Shown piece by piece: positions 15,421 through 30,400 of a stretch of 64,000 bases of DNA (position 1 is the first letter of the stretch; the number at the start of each line of letters is the position of its first letter). The notes under the pieces are model-generated. The model did not search any database. It was not told where the DNA came from and was given only the letters and a program-made list of their open reading frames with translations. Source of the DNA: Lichenostomus cassidix (lineage: Eukaryota; Chordata; Aves; Passeriformes; Meliphagidae); contig CM039195.1 of the NCBI GenBank assembly GCA_008360975.2, forward strand, positions 16,049,010 to 16,113,009, read 5' to 3'. Made by a program: the position numbers and the translations under genes.

Positions 15421-18400
15421 CGCGCTGCGGGGTTCCGTTGTAAGCACGGGCTCACCTCCCGAGGGATGCGAGAAGGGATAGGGATAGAGATAGAAGGTGT
15501 TTAAGGAGAGCCACGACACCATTCCTTGGCAGTGCTTTAATGAAGCAACACAACAATCCAGCGTTTCTTTGCAGGTTGGGGTGTCCCTGTGGAAGCTCTC
15601 AGAAGCCATTTTCCCTTGTCACTTCGGTCTTACCCTCAGATAGTCAGAGCTGTGATTTTGTGTTTCCTGGTCGGGAGAAGTGAGAGCATTCCAACGCGCC
15701 CTGTAAGCACCGATTAAGTGCATAGACTCTGCTGTGCTGGATGGGCTAGGCTGTCCTGCCAGGGCTCAAAGAAGCAGCTAATTCCCAACACACGAATGTA
15801 TGCATTTATACTGATAACCCACATAAAAAGAAGTGTGTACTTCTGGCTGTGACAATTGCAGCTCTCATCTGAAAAATTGACATTGCTGGGAAGTTGTCTA
15901 ATTTATATAACAAAGTAAGTAAAGATTAGTTACTTTTAGCAAATTTCTTTCAGATGAGAATTTGGGGAGTGTGCTGCTCTCAGTGTTGGAATGCAGATTA
16001 TCCTGCTTTAGTTTTGTACATGACGGACAGGTGCTATCCCTAGAGCTGTTGCAGGGAACTTTGACAATCAGACAGCAGCAATAGAAAGGGTTTGCTGAAT
16101 GTTTTTCTCAGTACAGGAATGGGAGCATTAAATATGAGACATAGTCATGGTCACAGCTCTTGGCAGCATTCCTGCTGCCCATGGCTTCTGCATCCTCTGT
16201 GCAGCATTGCCATCTCAGGGGGCTGCAGTGCCACTTGCTGAGAAGTTTTGTGTGAGGAGCTGTTGGGCACCACAGGTTCTTTGCCCGTGTCTCACAAGAC
16301 AGTGACTGATGGGGTTCTCTGAGTACTGTAGCATGAATGAATGACAAGGGTGAAAAAAGGATAAAGCTGCTGTGCTGAGGGCTAAGACTAACGTCTCTGC
16401 CTCCTCTGTGATTATTTATAGTATTGCCTAGTTTTCATAATGGAAACATTTGCAAGTGTAGGAAATAAACTTTTCCACCTCTTTGTTATGGCTCTTCATG
16501 TCTTCAGTTAGTATAGTGGTGAACACCTGTTGAGGGGATCGTACCATTAATGCTTTCCTGCAAGAATCACAGCCTCAGCTTTCTGAGCTGGGAGTTGGTG
16601 GCTGCTCTGCTCACCAGCTTTTCTGGACAGGTGGATAGAAGTTCCCAACCTAAACTTTGGTCTGATTGCCTTTGTCAGCATTTTTTTCAGTTCCATGTAA
16701 AGGAATGTCCACACTTACAGTGCTGCAGTGTCTATTACTCTTGTGTCTTGCAGGCAGCATAGCTGTTGCTCTTTTCTTCAGTTCTGACAGTCCAGCAAGG
16801 TCAGACAGACTGTTAAGAGACCTGAGTTAGGTGCAGATCTCAGCCATGTGTCTTACCTTGCACAGAAGATTTTCACTGCAAATTGTAACTCTCTTAATAT
16901 GAAAAGTATGGCATAATGTAAAAAGGCAGACACTGGGATAGTTGGTTTATTCTCTGGTTCTAGTGCCTAATACTTTCTTTTTTTCCCTAGGGGGAAGCTG
17001 GGCCGTTACCCTCCATGGCCAGGAAAGGTGAGGTTTGTTTTTTATTGCTGCTTTCTTAGTTTTTCATGGTTGGTGGTTTTTTGGGTTTTTTTGTTTGTTT
17101 TTTTTTTTTTTGGGTGGGGTTTTTTTGTATTTTCCTTCTGTGTAGGAAAAGGTTTGCCTGAAAGCTTTTCAGTTGTAGATTAGTACTGGTTTTCTTGTTT
17201 GTTTTTTAAACACATACTTCACAAACCTAAAGTGTGAACTAGTTAGGGCTTTATTTGACCTATTAGCTCAGTCTGTCAATAACAGCTGGTAGTTGAGATG
17301 AAATGAAAAGCAAACAGAGAGACAGATCTAGAACTGATTGGGTTTTTCAAATTTAGTTGTTTAATCCCTGTCACTTTCTGCAAGACAAGTTTCTTTTCTT
17401 CCATAATAAGTTGGTTAACAGTACTGTGTTAAATAATAGAAATAAGGAGTCTGGCTTCTCAAGATACTGTTTTAGAGCTGTGGTTTTTGCGAATTATCTG
17501 GGATAGTTTCACCCTACTTCTGGTTTGGTTGGGGTTTTTTTCTGATCAAAGATTTAAAAAAATAAATTTTATATGCCATTTTTATTATTTCTACTTCCCT
17601 AAAAGAACTTTCTGTTTTCTTTTATGTGGTATGAGGGCTAAGCGTGCTGAGGTAACAACATGAGTCAGAGAATTGTCAATGTGGCTGACAGCTATAAGCA
17701 TTTGATTACTGGATCAAGTTAACACCAGGCTCCTCTACAGGTGTCACCAGTGTAACTGAATGACAGCTTTTCTCCTTACTAACATTTTAAACTTGATAAG
17801 CAATCTATTCTGTGAGCAAAGACAAAGTTTCAATTTAAAGGTTATCTAAGTGGAACAAACTTTTATTAATGCCATTTGGCTTTAATTTTCCAAAAGGTGT
17901 CTAGTTTATCTGTTTGGGCTAGGGAGAAGAAACATCACTACATTCCAAGTGAGGTTATCAGTGGAATTTGGGTACTTCTTCACTCTGCTGCAGCATGCCT
18001 ATATCCGAGGAAATACTTGGGTTACATATTTATTTGAAAAACGTAGAGCAGATTCCAGTTATCTTCCTAATCATATTGGAAAAAAAAATTCACAATAGCT
18101 GAATACCAGGCGGTAAAATCACAGAATTTGTCACTATGTGTTTTTTAACTTCAGTTTCTAATCACCTTCAGATTGTTAACCCACCTAAAGATCTGAAGAA
18201 GCCTCGAGGAAAAAAGTGCTTCTTTGTGAAGTTTTTTGGAACAGAAGATCAGTATGTACCTGTTTGTTTTCATCTGGGGAAAATATTGTACCACATAATG
18301 TGGATCTCTTGTGGAAGAAATATTTACTAGCACAGTACCATGCACCTTTGTAAAGGATTCCCTTTGAACCACACAGTAAAAGAAATTCAACTATTATTGC

Positions 18401-21400
18401 ATGCTATAGCTGCTCACTGAAGTTTATGAAGACAGCAAAAACTTAGCTTAGGATATGAGTTGCAGCTGTGAGGCTAGCTTTCCACATTTAGGTGTGACAT
18501 GACTGGGTTAGATTTTAGCATTTAACCATGTGTGAGAAAGGTACAGCTCAGAGTATTCTTTTTTGCTGCCAGAGTAATAAAGTTAACTGTGTAATTGCCA
18601 TTTGTGAAAGAATATACCATCCTACCTGGTGATTCTTGCTGTGCTTTTGGAAGACTTTACAGTATAACAGAGCTGAAACTGTGGTAGACTTCCTTTTTGA
18701 AAGGCAGAATTTAATGATTTCAAATGTGAACAAAATCATAGTTGTCTTAGATTTAAATGATTACAAACCAGGGGGAAAAAAACTAACAAAAAACCCCTGA
18801 GAACTTGAATATTTTGTGAAACTGAAAATTATTTTGCTGACTTTTCAGTTTTCCTCTATTTCCTGCCGTTTCTGATTAAGTCATGCAATAAAGAAGAAAA
18901 TTGCAAATATCTGTGGAAGACTGAAAAACCATTTACATTTTGAAAGAAAGGTGACAAGAACTGAGACTATTTGATAAATGTTTCTTAGGGAAATTATTAT
19001 TCACTGCTAAATTATTTTTCCTTAATATTTAAAAATATTTTTCCATTAAGAAATGAGGTCTAAACTTGGAGTAATAGTGAATGCTGCATACTAATGGAAA
19101 TGTTTGGATCTCTAGTAACTTGAGGCTGGTGAAGGTTGATCTGAGGGCAGAGAAGGTGTTTTGGTGGTGTTATTAAACATGGTTATTGAGCTAATAAATT
19201 CTGAGTCAAAGTGGATTATTTCTGTCCTGATTATTTGTTCTCAGTTCTTGTATTTCACATTATTGAATCAAATACAGATTTTCTTTTTTTTTGTATTAAG
19301 ACAAGTAGTCAAGTGTCTGGGATACTGTAGCTGAGATTAACGACATGATTACAATTTAAGAGTTCAGAGCTGTAAAATAATTGGGATTTATTATAGGATT
19401 CTAGTGCTCTGGCTGGGGCAAATCCAGTTGTCTGGCATAGTAAGGTAGTGTGGTTGTTGCAGTGTCTTGCCCTCCCCCAGTCTCCAGCTTGTGAGATTTA
19501 ATCATATCATGCTAGATAATAATGAATTGGAAATTTGCTTGCTTTGAGTGGCATACTCTACATGAAAATTAAATAGAAATAAATACTAAATGTTGATAGA
19601 GAGAAGAAAGAGAAGCTTGTGTGCCTCTTCTGTCCTGCCTTGGAGCTTCAAAAGGCTATTCTAGTTAGAACTGTGGTGTTCTAACCAGTGTGCTGCTTGA
19701 AAAAATTCTTACGTTTCAGCAAAACCAGTGAGCCACATCAGGAAAAATATAAATTATTTTACTTAAAATGTGAACATGAAGAGAAAATCCCTGTACTTAT
19801 TTTGTACAAGTGAATTAGTGGGCTTTGCAAATACTTTTCTCAGGTGTGTGTATAAACAGTATTTGGAAATGCATAACTGAATGTCACCGTATTATGAACA
19901 GCCTGAGGAATAGCAGAGTGCAGAGCTGTCACTGTCTGAGGGGTGATGAGGAGCACTCTTACCTATACTGATGGTCTAGACCATCATGTAGCTTCTGGTT
20001 TTAGCACCTCACTTTTTCTGCCACGTTCACGCTGTATGATGGCGTTTCTGTACCATGGGTCCATTGCTGCAGCTCTTGTATTATTGCCTTACGCTTTGAG
20101 GTTGAACAGGAGAGGATCTGGACATTGCCTGTTCACCCATTGTCCAGTGTGTGTAAAGCAAAGGTGATGCTGGTTGCTGGGTGGAATCCCTCCCGCAAAC
20201 TTCTGAGGGTTTTTGCCAGCCAGTTTGTGGAGAGGTAGGCAATCTCAGGTCTTATTTCCTCCTATGGATTCCTAGGTGCCTGCTGTGGCCAGAAATGCCC
20301 CTGTTCTGGGCTGGGTACAAATTGTTCCCTCCTGACTCATGTGGCTTTAGCTTGTCATCCTAAAGGTTAAGGAGAAAGATGTTAAGAAGTAAAAATGGAT
20401 GTGCCTGAGCAGAGGGGTAAATAAAAACAAACTGATGAGTTTGGCAGTGGTTTGGTGTAGTGTATAGGTCTTGGATACTAGTGAAATTCTGCTTACCTTA
20501 GGATACAGCACAGAGGAAATGCATTTTCCTTTTCCTGCAAATTGAATATTACCATGTACTGGGCCTGTGCAAGGCTGCATTGACTAAGGGAATAGATTAA
20601 CTGGAAAGCTATGAGTAGTTTTGGTCCAAGACACAAATGAGAGTAAGAGTGCATTCAGACTGTTCTCTAAGTCCTGGCTTTTGATCTTGGTGTTGGTGTT
20701 AGTTGCTCCTGTTGCTTCCAAAGGAATGGGTTTTCTGGAAGATAAGGATTCTCTACCCATGGAAGCAGATTTTGCTTATGTTTAAACTGTGAAGTACATA
20801 TATGCTTTACCACAGTGAAAGCCACCTCGATGTTCATAGTGGTGGTGTAATATCCACGTCCTATTCTAAGTGATCATGTGCATCGCAATTATGGCAGTCA
20901 TGTAATGTCTCTTTATTACCTTGTTCTCCAAACTGATAAGGAGGTGTTCTAGTCTGCCTAGGAGTTGTATTTCTGCGTGTCTCTTCTTAGAGTAAGTCAC
21001 ATTAAAAGGATTTTTTATCTAAAATGAAGAACAGTTCACGTTTCCTGCCCATAGACCTGACAAGCATGTAACAACATCCATTACAGGAATCAAAACAACT
21101 TTAATTTAGTTTAGAAGTGGAACTTTGACCTCTTATCTGTGTTTCTAACTGTGCTTCTCAGATAGTGTTTTAAATCCCCTTTTATTATTATTTCAATTCT
21201 ACAGTCTTCTTATATAAAATCTTTGTAGATATTTCAGAAATCAATTAAGAATTTTTATATTGCTATATATGTGTATTCTTTGCTTTTGGTAGTTAGAACT
21301 AATAGACTGGCAGACCTGCAAGTCTTTCTTGGTGTGCTTCATCCAGTTAAAAATATTTCTTTATTTCATGGCCTCCTTAGGAATTCATTATGGCATTTGT

Positions 21401-24400
21401 CAAAACTAAAAATATTATTGCTTTGAAGGTATCTTTTTACTAGGATTCTATAGAAATACTAGGGAGAGTGCTGCAGCCATCAGAGATGTGTGTACAAACA
21501 CAGCTATTCACCTCCCTTCCTGCCTTCCCTCCCCCTTTGATATTCCATAACAGACAAATGGACTTGCAAATCGTGTGTATCAGTCTTAACAGGAAGCTGG
21601 GACAAGCTGTCTTGCTTACAATCTTTTGAAGCATCAGTGTGAGACTAAATGTGGTGGGGTCAAGGGGCCCTTCCTGACTTGATACATTAAGGAAAAAATG
21701 GAGGAAGCTTGCAATCTAAGATAAGTGTCATAATTTGCATCCTGTTTCCATCAAGCACAGTGATTTTAGTAAACACTCATTACCTTTCCTTCCTCCATGT
21801 CCTATTGGGATGCAAGCACCTACCCTTTTCTTCTGCCACTGTTTTCCCTGGTTTTCAAGGAGAGAATAATTTCAGGATGTAGTCTTTCTGATATGTTCTT
21901 TCAGGTCCTGACATTAGAAAACACTTGCTTTAAGTTTGTCAGCTGTTGGAAATATACCATAGCAGTCTGAGGAGCTGGAGGGATAGGCTGAGCTGTTGGG
22001 GTCATGGGGGTGAGCCTGTGTTCCTGGTACTTCTCAGTGAGGCAGATCATCTCATGCAGAGCTCCATGTTGCCATTGCAGAATTAGCTGGAATGTTGTTT
22101 AACATCCCTGTACAGTACCACAGCTGAAGATCGCTACAGACAAAACTCTTCCACCTCTTACTGAGGAGGTATTTTATTGCACAAATTTGAAAAATCTAAT
22201 ACTTAATTTCCTTCAGTATTGCCTTGCTACTTGATTTCTTCTGAGTATCCCTTGCTTTATTCTAGCAAGGGATCATGTGGTCATTTTTGTATTTTTTTTC
22301 TACATATGTAAACCAGAAGTATACAAAGTTGCAGGCTTCAGTTATTTGAGTTAATTGATGAGGATTGGGATGTTCCCTTTTAAAAGAAGGAAATCCATCT
22401 TGATTTCTGTTGTGTACTCACACACGCTAGCCTGGTAAAGAACTAAGCAGTTTTCTTTTGACTTTCAGATCTGGTTGTGTTAGCATTTAGTGGGGGCATC
22501 TAAAGTCTGAAGTGATACAATTTTTCCCAGACTGTGGTAAATAGAAATTTAGAGATACAGTGCCATGTTTTCCATCCCTAACTATAAGGTTTGCAAAAAG
22601 TGAGGATTGATGGATATTCTTCCATCTTATTTCTGCAGTTTATCATTGGGAGTTGGTATCTGTAGACAGGAAGAGAGTGGCTGGAATGGTGAGGGTTTGA
22701 AGATCTCCTTGCCTGTGCCAAGCTTGTGCCAGGGATTTGTGTCCAGTGTCTCTGCATCTCTCTGTGCCACTGTTCCATGCAGCTGCAGGTCACTTTCATA
22801 CTTTGCTCTGTTCATTCTAAGTTTTGATTATTGTTCATGGTTATAATGTGGATTTGACATGAGTAGTGGTTTTTTAAGAGTGGTATTTTGGAGAGGATGA
22901 GGAATTGTGGAGAAATGAAATGAGAAACCAATTGCTAACAGGTATTTTTATTACATGTTTTCACTTTCCATGTATCCCCTTCCTTATAGATGCCAGGTGA
23001 CTGTGCAGCAGTATGAACACAATTTCATCTTAAATATGTCATCTTCAGTAACATCCATAATGTTTTTCTCGGGTATTGATTCTTTGCTGAATCAGGAGAG
23101 AAATCGTAGTTCCTTTTATGTGTTGTATCGTTGAGATGTATCTAAATACTGGCCTTCGTTGGCCTTGAGGGTATTGAGATCTTGTGTATAAATATTGAAT
23201 GATTTTGTTTGGTGAAAAGTTCTTTTGTTTTCAAGTGCTTGAAACACTGCATGCAATTGATCTATGGACATCTGGTGTCAAAAGACACGCTCATCTCTTA
23301 TAGAAGGTTGTCCAGGTAGGTGATGCATAAAGGAACTGGAAAGGAAAAGATCAATTTAATTTTTTTTGGTTTTTTTAAAAGTTTATTTTTAACTGAGGCA
23401 GCATTTAAGATTGTTTATCACTTACTAGTTTGTCTCTGACATCTCTAGTTCTTTGTTCTGGTGGATCAGAAGTGCCAAGATGCAACTTTGAAACCAGGAA
23501 CCAGAAAGCTTTGTGCTTCAGGCTTTCTCCGTACCAAAGGAAAAGGAATGAGAAAGGAATCTAATGAACATGTGAAGTGAGGAGGGGAAGGATGTGCAGA
23601 AACCTAAGATAATGCCTTGAGAGAAAAGAACTTACTTTTATTTAGAAATTCAGTCCTGCAACAACATTTAACATGCTTTTTTAAATTGTGGTCCAAAATT
23701 TTGTTTCCTTTTTACACATGATGAAAGGCTTCTCATGAGCTGGTGCTCTGTGGTACTTAGGGATGTTTGTCACTGTCATGCAGGCTTCACAGTGTAAGAT
23801 AATTTTAAGGTGTGTTACACAGTAATGTCTGGGCAGCTGGGAGAGATTCCCTGCATAGCTGCTGGACTCAGACTCTAATCTGAATGCAATGATTTGACTT
23901 GTTATATTAGTTCAGTAATGATGTACTTACAAAAATAATGTAAACGAAGTGAAAGAATTCAGCTTTGCATGCAGGAGTACTGGGTTCTTTGGAAAGGGTG
24001 CTGCCATTTTTCACAGGCAGTTCTAGCAGGAGGTCTTGTCTCTGCAAATGAGACCCAAAGTGTTTCGGTCTACTTTAACAAAGTTGATTCCTGATTACAA
24101 GCAATTGCTAATGCCAGTGAGGAGAAAGATTTTAATGAAGTTACAGAATTTATGAAGAGAGGACAATCAAGATTCAGCAAAGCATTATTATTTTTCATGT
24201 TTTCATGTTCAGTTTAACTATATGACATGGTGCTTACTGTGTCTGAAAATGCAGCTATTAAATCACTTCATCTGCTTGCAGGAGCTAGACAGCCCTGGGG
24301 AATATTAAAAATCTGTAATCATGGATAGTCTATGTAACACAGAGATGTCTTAGGACAAGAGAACATCTGATTGCCCCATTTTGTCTGGGTGGTGGGCTGC

Positions 24401-27400
24401 TGTGTACTAAGAAGTACCATTGGCCATGCTGAGGGAAGGGTTTTCAAAACTTACACAGTTCTGTTTTCAGTAGGGTGGAAGTAACAGTGTGGCTGATGAG
24501 CCTGGGCTTGAGAAAGGTGGTTTGATCTCTGGGAGCCACAAGGAATTCAGGCATCAAGGGAAGCAAAGACATTCCCTTAAAGCCTCACTGAAGAAGTGGT
24601 AGAAGAGCTTGTTTATCTGAAGTGAAGTTGTCACCCATACTTAACGACATTGCCATTTGGTAAATGTCAAGAAGTCTTATTTAGCAGGAGTGGAAACAGG
24701 GAAGGAATTTGATTTTCCTCAAAGGACTGTAGTCTTAATAGGACTGCAGGTTAATTCGCTGCTACTGTGCAAGTCAGGTTATCTTAAAATAGCAACAGTG
24801 GAGAAAACAGTTATTTTTCTTCAAAAACAAAATCATTGTTTTCATGAAGAATACCAGGGTACATCAGAAATATGTGCAGCAATGAGATGTGGATTTTGTA
24901 TTTGTTTTGTGTGGTCAGCTCAATAGTGAGATATATAATTTTGGGGGGTTTTTCTTGCAGTTTTTTAGATACCTATGTGCTCAGTATATTTGAACCAGGG
25001 ATTGATAGCTGAGAATTGTTAGGTGAACTTTGCTTTCAACAACGTCTCAAGCAGATTTGTGGTATTGGCTACTTTATGTGGAGGCATGGGACTGTAGGTG
25101 TTCCTCCTGGTGAAACGAGCAGTTGTTGAAGTGCCATTGTTTTAAATGCGTCCTGTGATCACATCCAAAAGCTGTTTTGCCAATAGAGAATATGAATAAT
25201 GCTTAAGAGTGGAACAGTGCTAGAATGAGAGGAGATAAAACTTAAGAAATAACAAAGTAAAAGTGCCAGAAGAAAGTTCTCAGTGAATGCAGTAATGGCA
25301 ACCCTTCAGCTTCTAGATAGTAAGCAAGTTTGGGCTGTTGTCATCAGTAGATCTGGGGAAGAAGGTGAAGCTGTGTGTTTCTCAAAGCTGGATGCTTGAG
25401 AAAGCTGCTGTTTGGAGAATATAACTAGCTTCTTTTTTTGTTTCAAGTGCTTGGATCAAAGTGGAGCAGCTGAAGCCTTATCACCCTCACAAAGAGGAAA
25501 TGATAAAGATTAACAAGGGTAAGCGCTTCCAGCAAGCTGTGGATGCTGTAGAGGAGTTTCTTAGAAAAACCAAAGGCAAGGACCAGGTGAGTGGGTTCTT
25601 TTTCACTGTGTGCACCCAAACGGGTCTTGGCATGAATGATGAAACGTGAAAGGAGTTTGTTGCCTCTGGCAATTTGAGGGGGGTTTTATTTTCCTTTCTT
25701 TGGTTTTTGGGGTTTTTTCCTATCTTCTCGTCTTCCCCATTTAATCTTGTCTGTTGGGGAAAAGTGATGGAGAAACTGAAGAAGCTAATTGATCTGCTTG
25801 TAATGATTTGATAAATCAGTCTTAAGAATTTGATATCTACTAGTTTTGTCTTTAGTATGTTGGAAGTGCACACAGTCCTGGCAAGTCTTCAGGTGACATG
25901 TTCCGTTACGCGCTTGCTTAAACTGGTGTGTTTTTGCAGGAGAACTAACCAGGAACTTCACTCACCAACTCCAGAGGGCTGACAGATACCTAGTTTTCAA
26001 GTTACTGTGCTGTAGTTTCGCGTGATAGTAGTCAGCACAAGGTCCTTCACATCCTTGGTTTTGCATGAAAATCATTCCATCTCTTCTCTTCTTTCCTTAC
26101 CATCTTCTATTCTATAATCTCTCAGGCATCTTCCCATAACTCCACTGAAGAGAAGAATCGGCGTAATTCCAGTGAAGAAAGAGGCAAGCAATCCGCTGGT
26201 GAAGAGAAACGCAAAGCCACTTTGTCTGAAGGAAAGGTGAAGAAGGGCACAGGGGAAGGAAAAAAGAGGGTCTCTTCTGTCTCGTCAGAGAGAGGATCAA
26301 AGTCACCCTTGAAAAGAGCCCAGGATCAGAGCCCCCGAAAACGGGGGCGTCCACCCAAGGATGAGAAGGTTTGTGTTGTGCATGTCCACCAGTGCCTGTG
26401 GACTTGGCAGCTGGACTTGTGGGCTGACTGGCACGTTGACTAACAGGCCAGCAGGAAGAATCAGTTCAGTATCCCTTTTTTTAAGCTTTTCCATGTTGCT
26501 ACTTCTAGACCATTTGGCTGCCTAATACCTTTGGCAAGCATATTGTTGATTCTTCCTGTGATTTTTACCAGTTAGTTACTGTGAGTGGCTCTGTTCGTAT
26601 TTTTGTGAGGGCTTTGAAAGCTGTATCAGGAGACTCCATCTTCCGTCTTGCCATCCCTCGAGTTCAGTTTGCGTGGGAAGGAGTAGTGAAGAGATATGGG
26701 TCTTCATCTGATTCCTGACTTCTTCCATCTCATCTACTTCGTATGATCAGGTGATAAGTAGTCACTCAACTTCAACCTCAGTACTCAAAATGAGTGAGGT
26801 ATTCTTAAGGGCTAGGGCTTAAAGAAGAAATTCGTAGCCTGGGAAATCCACCAGAATTGTCTTCGTTTCTGCTTCCATGCTTTAGGGTGTGTTCCCGTCC
26901 TCCATTATAAAGGTCCAGCCTTGGAGCATTATTATTTTATCCCCACTGTTTCCCTGATATTTCTTGATGTTGTGGCAGCAGTGACAGCAAACAATACTTT
27001 GTCTACCCTAATTTAGAGTTCCAGCCTTTTTATTGTGGAACTCACTGTTGTGGTCTAGACCTTCCTTTTCCAAATGGATAGTTATTTGGTAGATTATTAC
27101 AAGACATGTGCTCCATCGGAGACTACACCTGAAAACAACTGGGAGACTTCAACTGAAACACCATGTGGCAGCATGCTTGCTCACCTGTGCTTCAAGGGGA
27201 TCATGTTGTGCTTCACAGTCTTTTCTTTCAGCACACATCAGGATGCAAGTTGAGATGGTGGTCTTTGCTCTCCAGAATTGTGAATGGATCAGCCTTCGCT
27301 GGTTGAACAGCAAGCTGTCTCTTGATGTAGTAAAATGAAACTGATCATCTCAGATACTAGCTGTGAAGGCATCATAGAATAGAGTCGTAGAATATCCTGA

Positions 27401-30400
27401 TTTGGGACATACAAGCATCATTAAGTCCAGCTCCTAAGGGATTGAAAGAAATACTGACTCTTTTAGCACCAGTGTCAGTGAAATTAGGCTGCACAACAGA
27501 TCCCATCAGTTTCTTCTTTTGAGGGAAGTTGGAGGAGGGGAGGAAGAGATGCATATTTGTGAATTATAACTAATGATTACAGAACTTGTTTTCGCTGATG
27601 CAGGAAAATGCTTCATTGGCAACACAACTTTCACTTTTCTAAGTGTCTTCCTATAAGTAAGCATGTTGTGTCTCCACATATTTCTGTTAAAATAAGCCAC
27701 AAGACCTTTTTTTTTTCACTTGTAAAATGATTCTGTGTCTTTGAGCTAGATTCATTCCCAGATTGATCAAAACCGGGAGCATTCTGATTGTGCTGACACA
27801 TTGTATACATAGGTTTTACTGTGTTAACTACCTCGGGGCATTGGAGTGCTTTGAGTGAGCTAATTGTGTTAGTGGACATTATTTTACTGGGGCATGGCAA
27901 GCAGACTGGTTTTAAAGTTACCACAAAGTGGTGGCCAGCTGTGTGATAACTGCCTGGCCACAAACCAGGAAATTAAGCAGGATAAGTTAGGAAAGTAAGA
28001 CTTACGGCTTCTGGAAAGTGACAATGAAAATGATTGCCATGAAAATGTAATGATACTGCCTTAATACTGTTTTTCAGCCTATGAAATAATTTTAAAATCT
28101 TGTCTTCTTGCCTGGTTCTCATAAATTCCTCAAGTTTATAGCCCTAGAGTAAAAAATATTTATGTTGTTGTCCTGAATTAATACAATGCTAGGATTTGGG
28201 GTTTTTTGCTCCATCCCAGTCAAAATTCTGGCTTTCCAAGCAATAAGGATGCATAAAATCCAAGAATCTGGTTGTTGCTGAGGTGTGCTCTGTCTAGAAA
28301 GGCTCTGTGGCCATACATGATTGTTCACATACTCTCATTTTTAAGCTCATACGAATATTTTGGAAGGACCAACAGAACTTCATAGATATCAAAGCAGATT
28401 TTATCCACACTTGACTAGCTGAAGGATGCAGGACTCCATAGACACTTCAAAGCTGGAGACTGATGTCTGTATTGTCCTTGCTAGCACTTGCCCAGTTGCA
28501 TCATTCTGGGTTACCTCCAGGAGTCTTGCTCTGGCCATTTTTACAAGCAGTGTTCTTCTCTTGTGCTTCTGTGAGGATACTAAGGTATATTGTGTATTTT
28601 CAGGAAGTATTTTGGAGGAGAGATAAAGTGACACCATTTCTGAACCGCCATTTTAGGAAGACAGCATGTATTATGCGGGAGTCCTGTGCATTCTCTTCAT
28701 GTAGCATAAAAACCTATATGTCTGTAGCATATGTTTATGACATACAGCATAAACACCTATTTTAACCTATATGTCTTGGGGAAATAAAAGTTTAATCTGC
28801 TTGACCATAAAAGCCCCAGTACATTAAGTACTGTCATGACATTACAAACCAGGGCCTGTGGAGCAGATGGGGCAGCCCACATACCAATTTGTCTCATGGC
28901 TTTTGCAAGCAAGTAGATGTGGCTGTCAGCCTCATGCTTTGAAGATTCTGATAACAGGTAGGCTATTCTTTTGTGACAGGGCAGGATTAAAAGAGTTCAG
29001 ACCTCTGCTTGTAATGTTGTCCTTCACTCATTTGTTACACTTTTTGCATTCACCAGAGGAAAATCCAGGATAAACATGTTTGTTTGCTTCTCTGCTCATT
29101 GCATAAGTGCACAAGTGCAGTGATTTCTCGTAGGTATGAAGAATGGATTCTCCAGAAACCATAAATGTGGTTGAATTCCTTGGCTGGCAGTTCATGTTTT
29201 CCTCACTTCACCTGTGTTGTTAATACTCTGTGTTTAAATATGAATGCTTATGGAAAGGCCCGTGAAATGGAAGGCGTTTGTAGTGCTTCCAGAGCTCTCT
29301 CTGTGCTCAAATGATCATCGTGCTGTGACCAGCCCTTGAGCCAGGTTTTAAGCTTTTTCTGATCCTCCTTCTGTCTCCTCAGGACCTCACAATTCCAGAG
29401 TCAAGTACAGTGAAGAGGGTGATGACTGGTACCGTGGCTGGATTTAAATGGCCACCGAGTGCAAGTGAGGTGAGAAGCTTTATAACATCTAGGATCTGAG
29501 TTTGTGGCAGCAAATCTAGAGTCTTTTGTCTGGCTGTAAAACAGCGAGATCTTATCTTCTTGTGTCAGAACATACTGCAGCATAACAAAGCTGGACAATA
29601 TCCCAGACAGTTCAGAAATAGGTTGGAAAGTGAGATGTCTGTCTCAGTGGAACCATTTGCAGATTTGCACTTAAATTGCTGTACTGATTTTTACACTTCT
29701 TGTTTCAAAAGCATTTCTGGGACTGACTTCCCAAAAGTGGAGGTGATGTGGATAGTCTCTCTCTGTCTGAATATTATCACATGGGGTGGTTTCATTTGAT
29801 TTCCTTCACAAGCAGCTTTTGAAAACCTTTCAATTTTGTTGAATAAATGAGTGATCAGTAAAGCAGAGTAAGAGCAGTGTCATATGCACTAGCAGATTCC
29901 AAGCTAGTGCATATGATGATCACTGGGGAGGTGAGGTGCCTGCAGTCCTTGTTGCTGGTAGAATGTGTTTATCTGGCATGTGGCAATCTCCAGCCAATTC
30001 CCAGAACGTTGTTTTAAGGAATTCCTTGGAAGCTAGAAAATAAGTGTTTTCATGCCCTTGGGAAAGGAAGAAGCGGAATGTGAATTTTCTTCCTCCCATA
30101 TTAATCTTGCTCATATACATCTTTGGTTCTCCTACAGATGTCCAAAAATGAGGGATTTGGTTTGAATGGCTTTGGTTTTGAGAATGAAACACAAAGTAAA
30201 CTACTTAATTGAAACAGGCTGCTTTTGACAGCTGATACATTTTATATCTTCTTCCTAATGCTATTGTTCTCATGCAGCTTAGGAGAGCAAGGGGCTTGTG
30301 CTGTGGTCACTCAGTGACTGGAAATGTTTCTGAGGCTGTACTTTTTCTCTTTGTAGCCTGTGAAGGACAGTGATCCACACTTCCATCACTTCCTGCTGAG

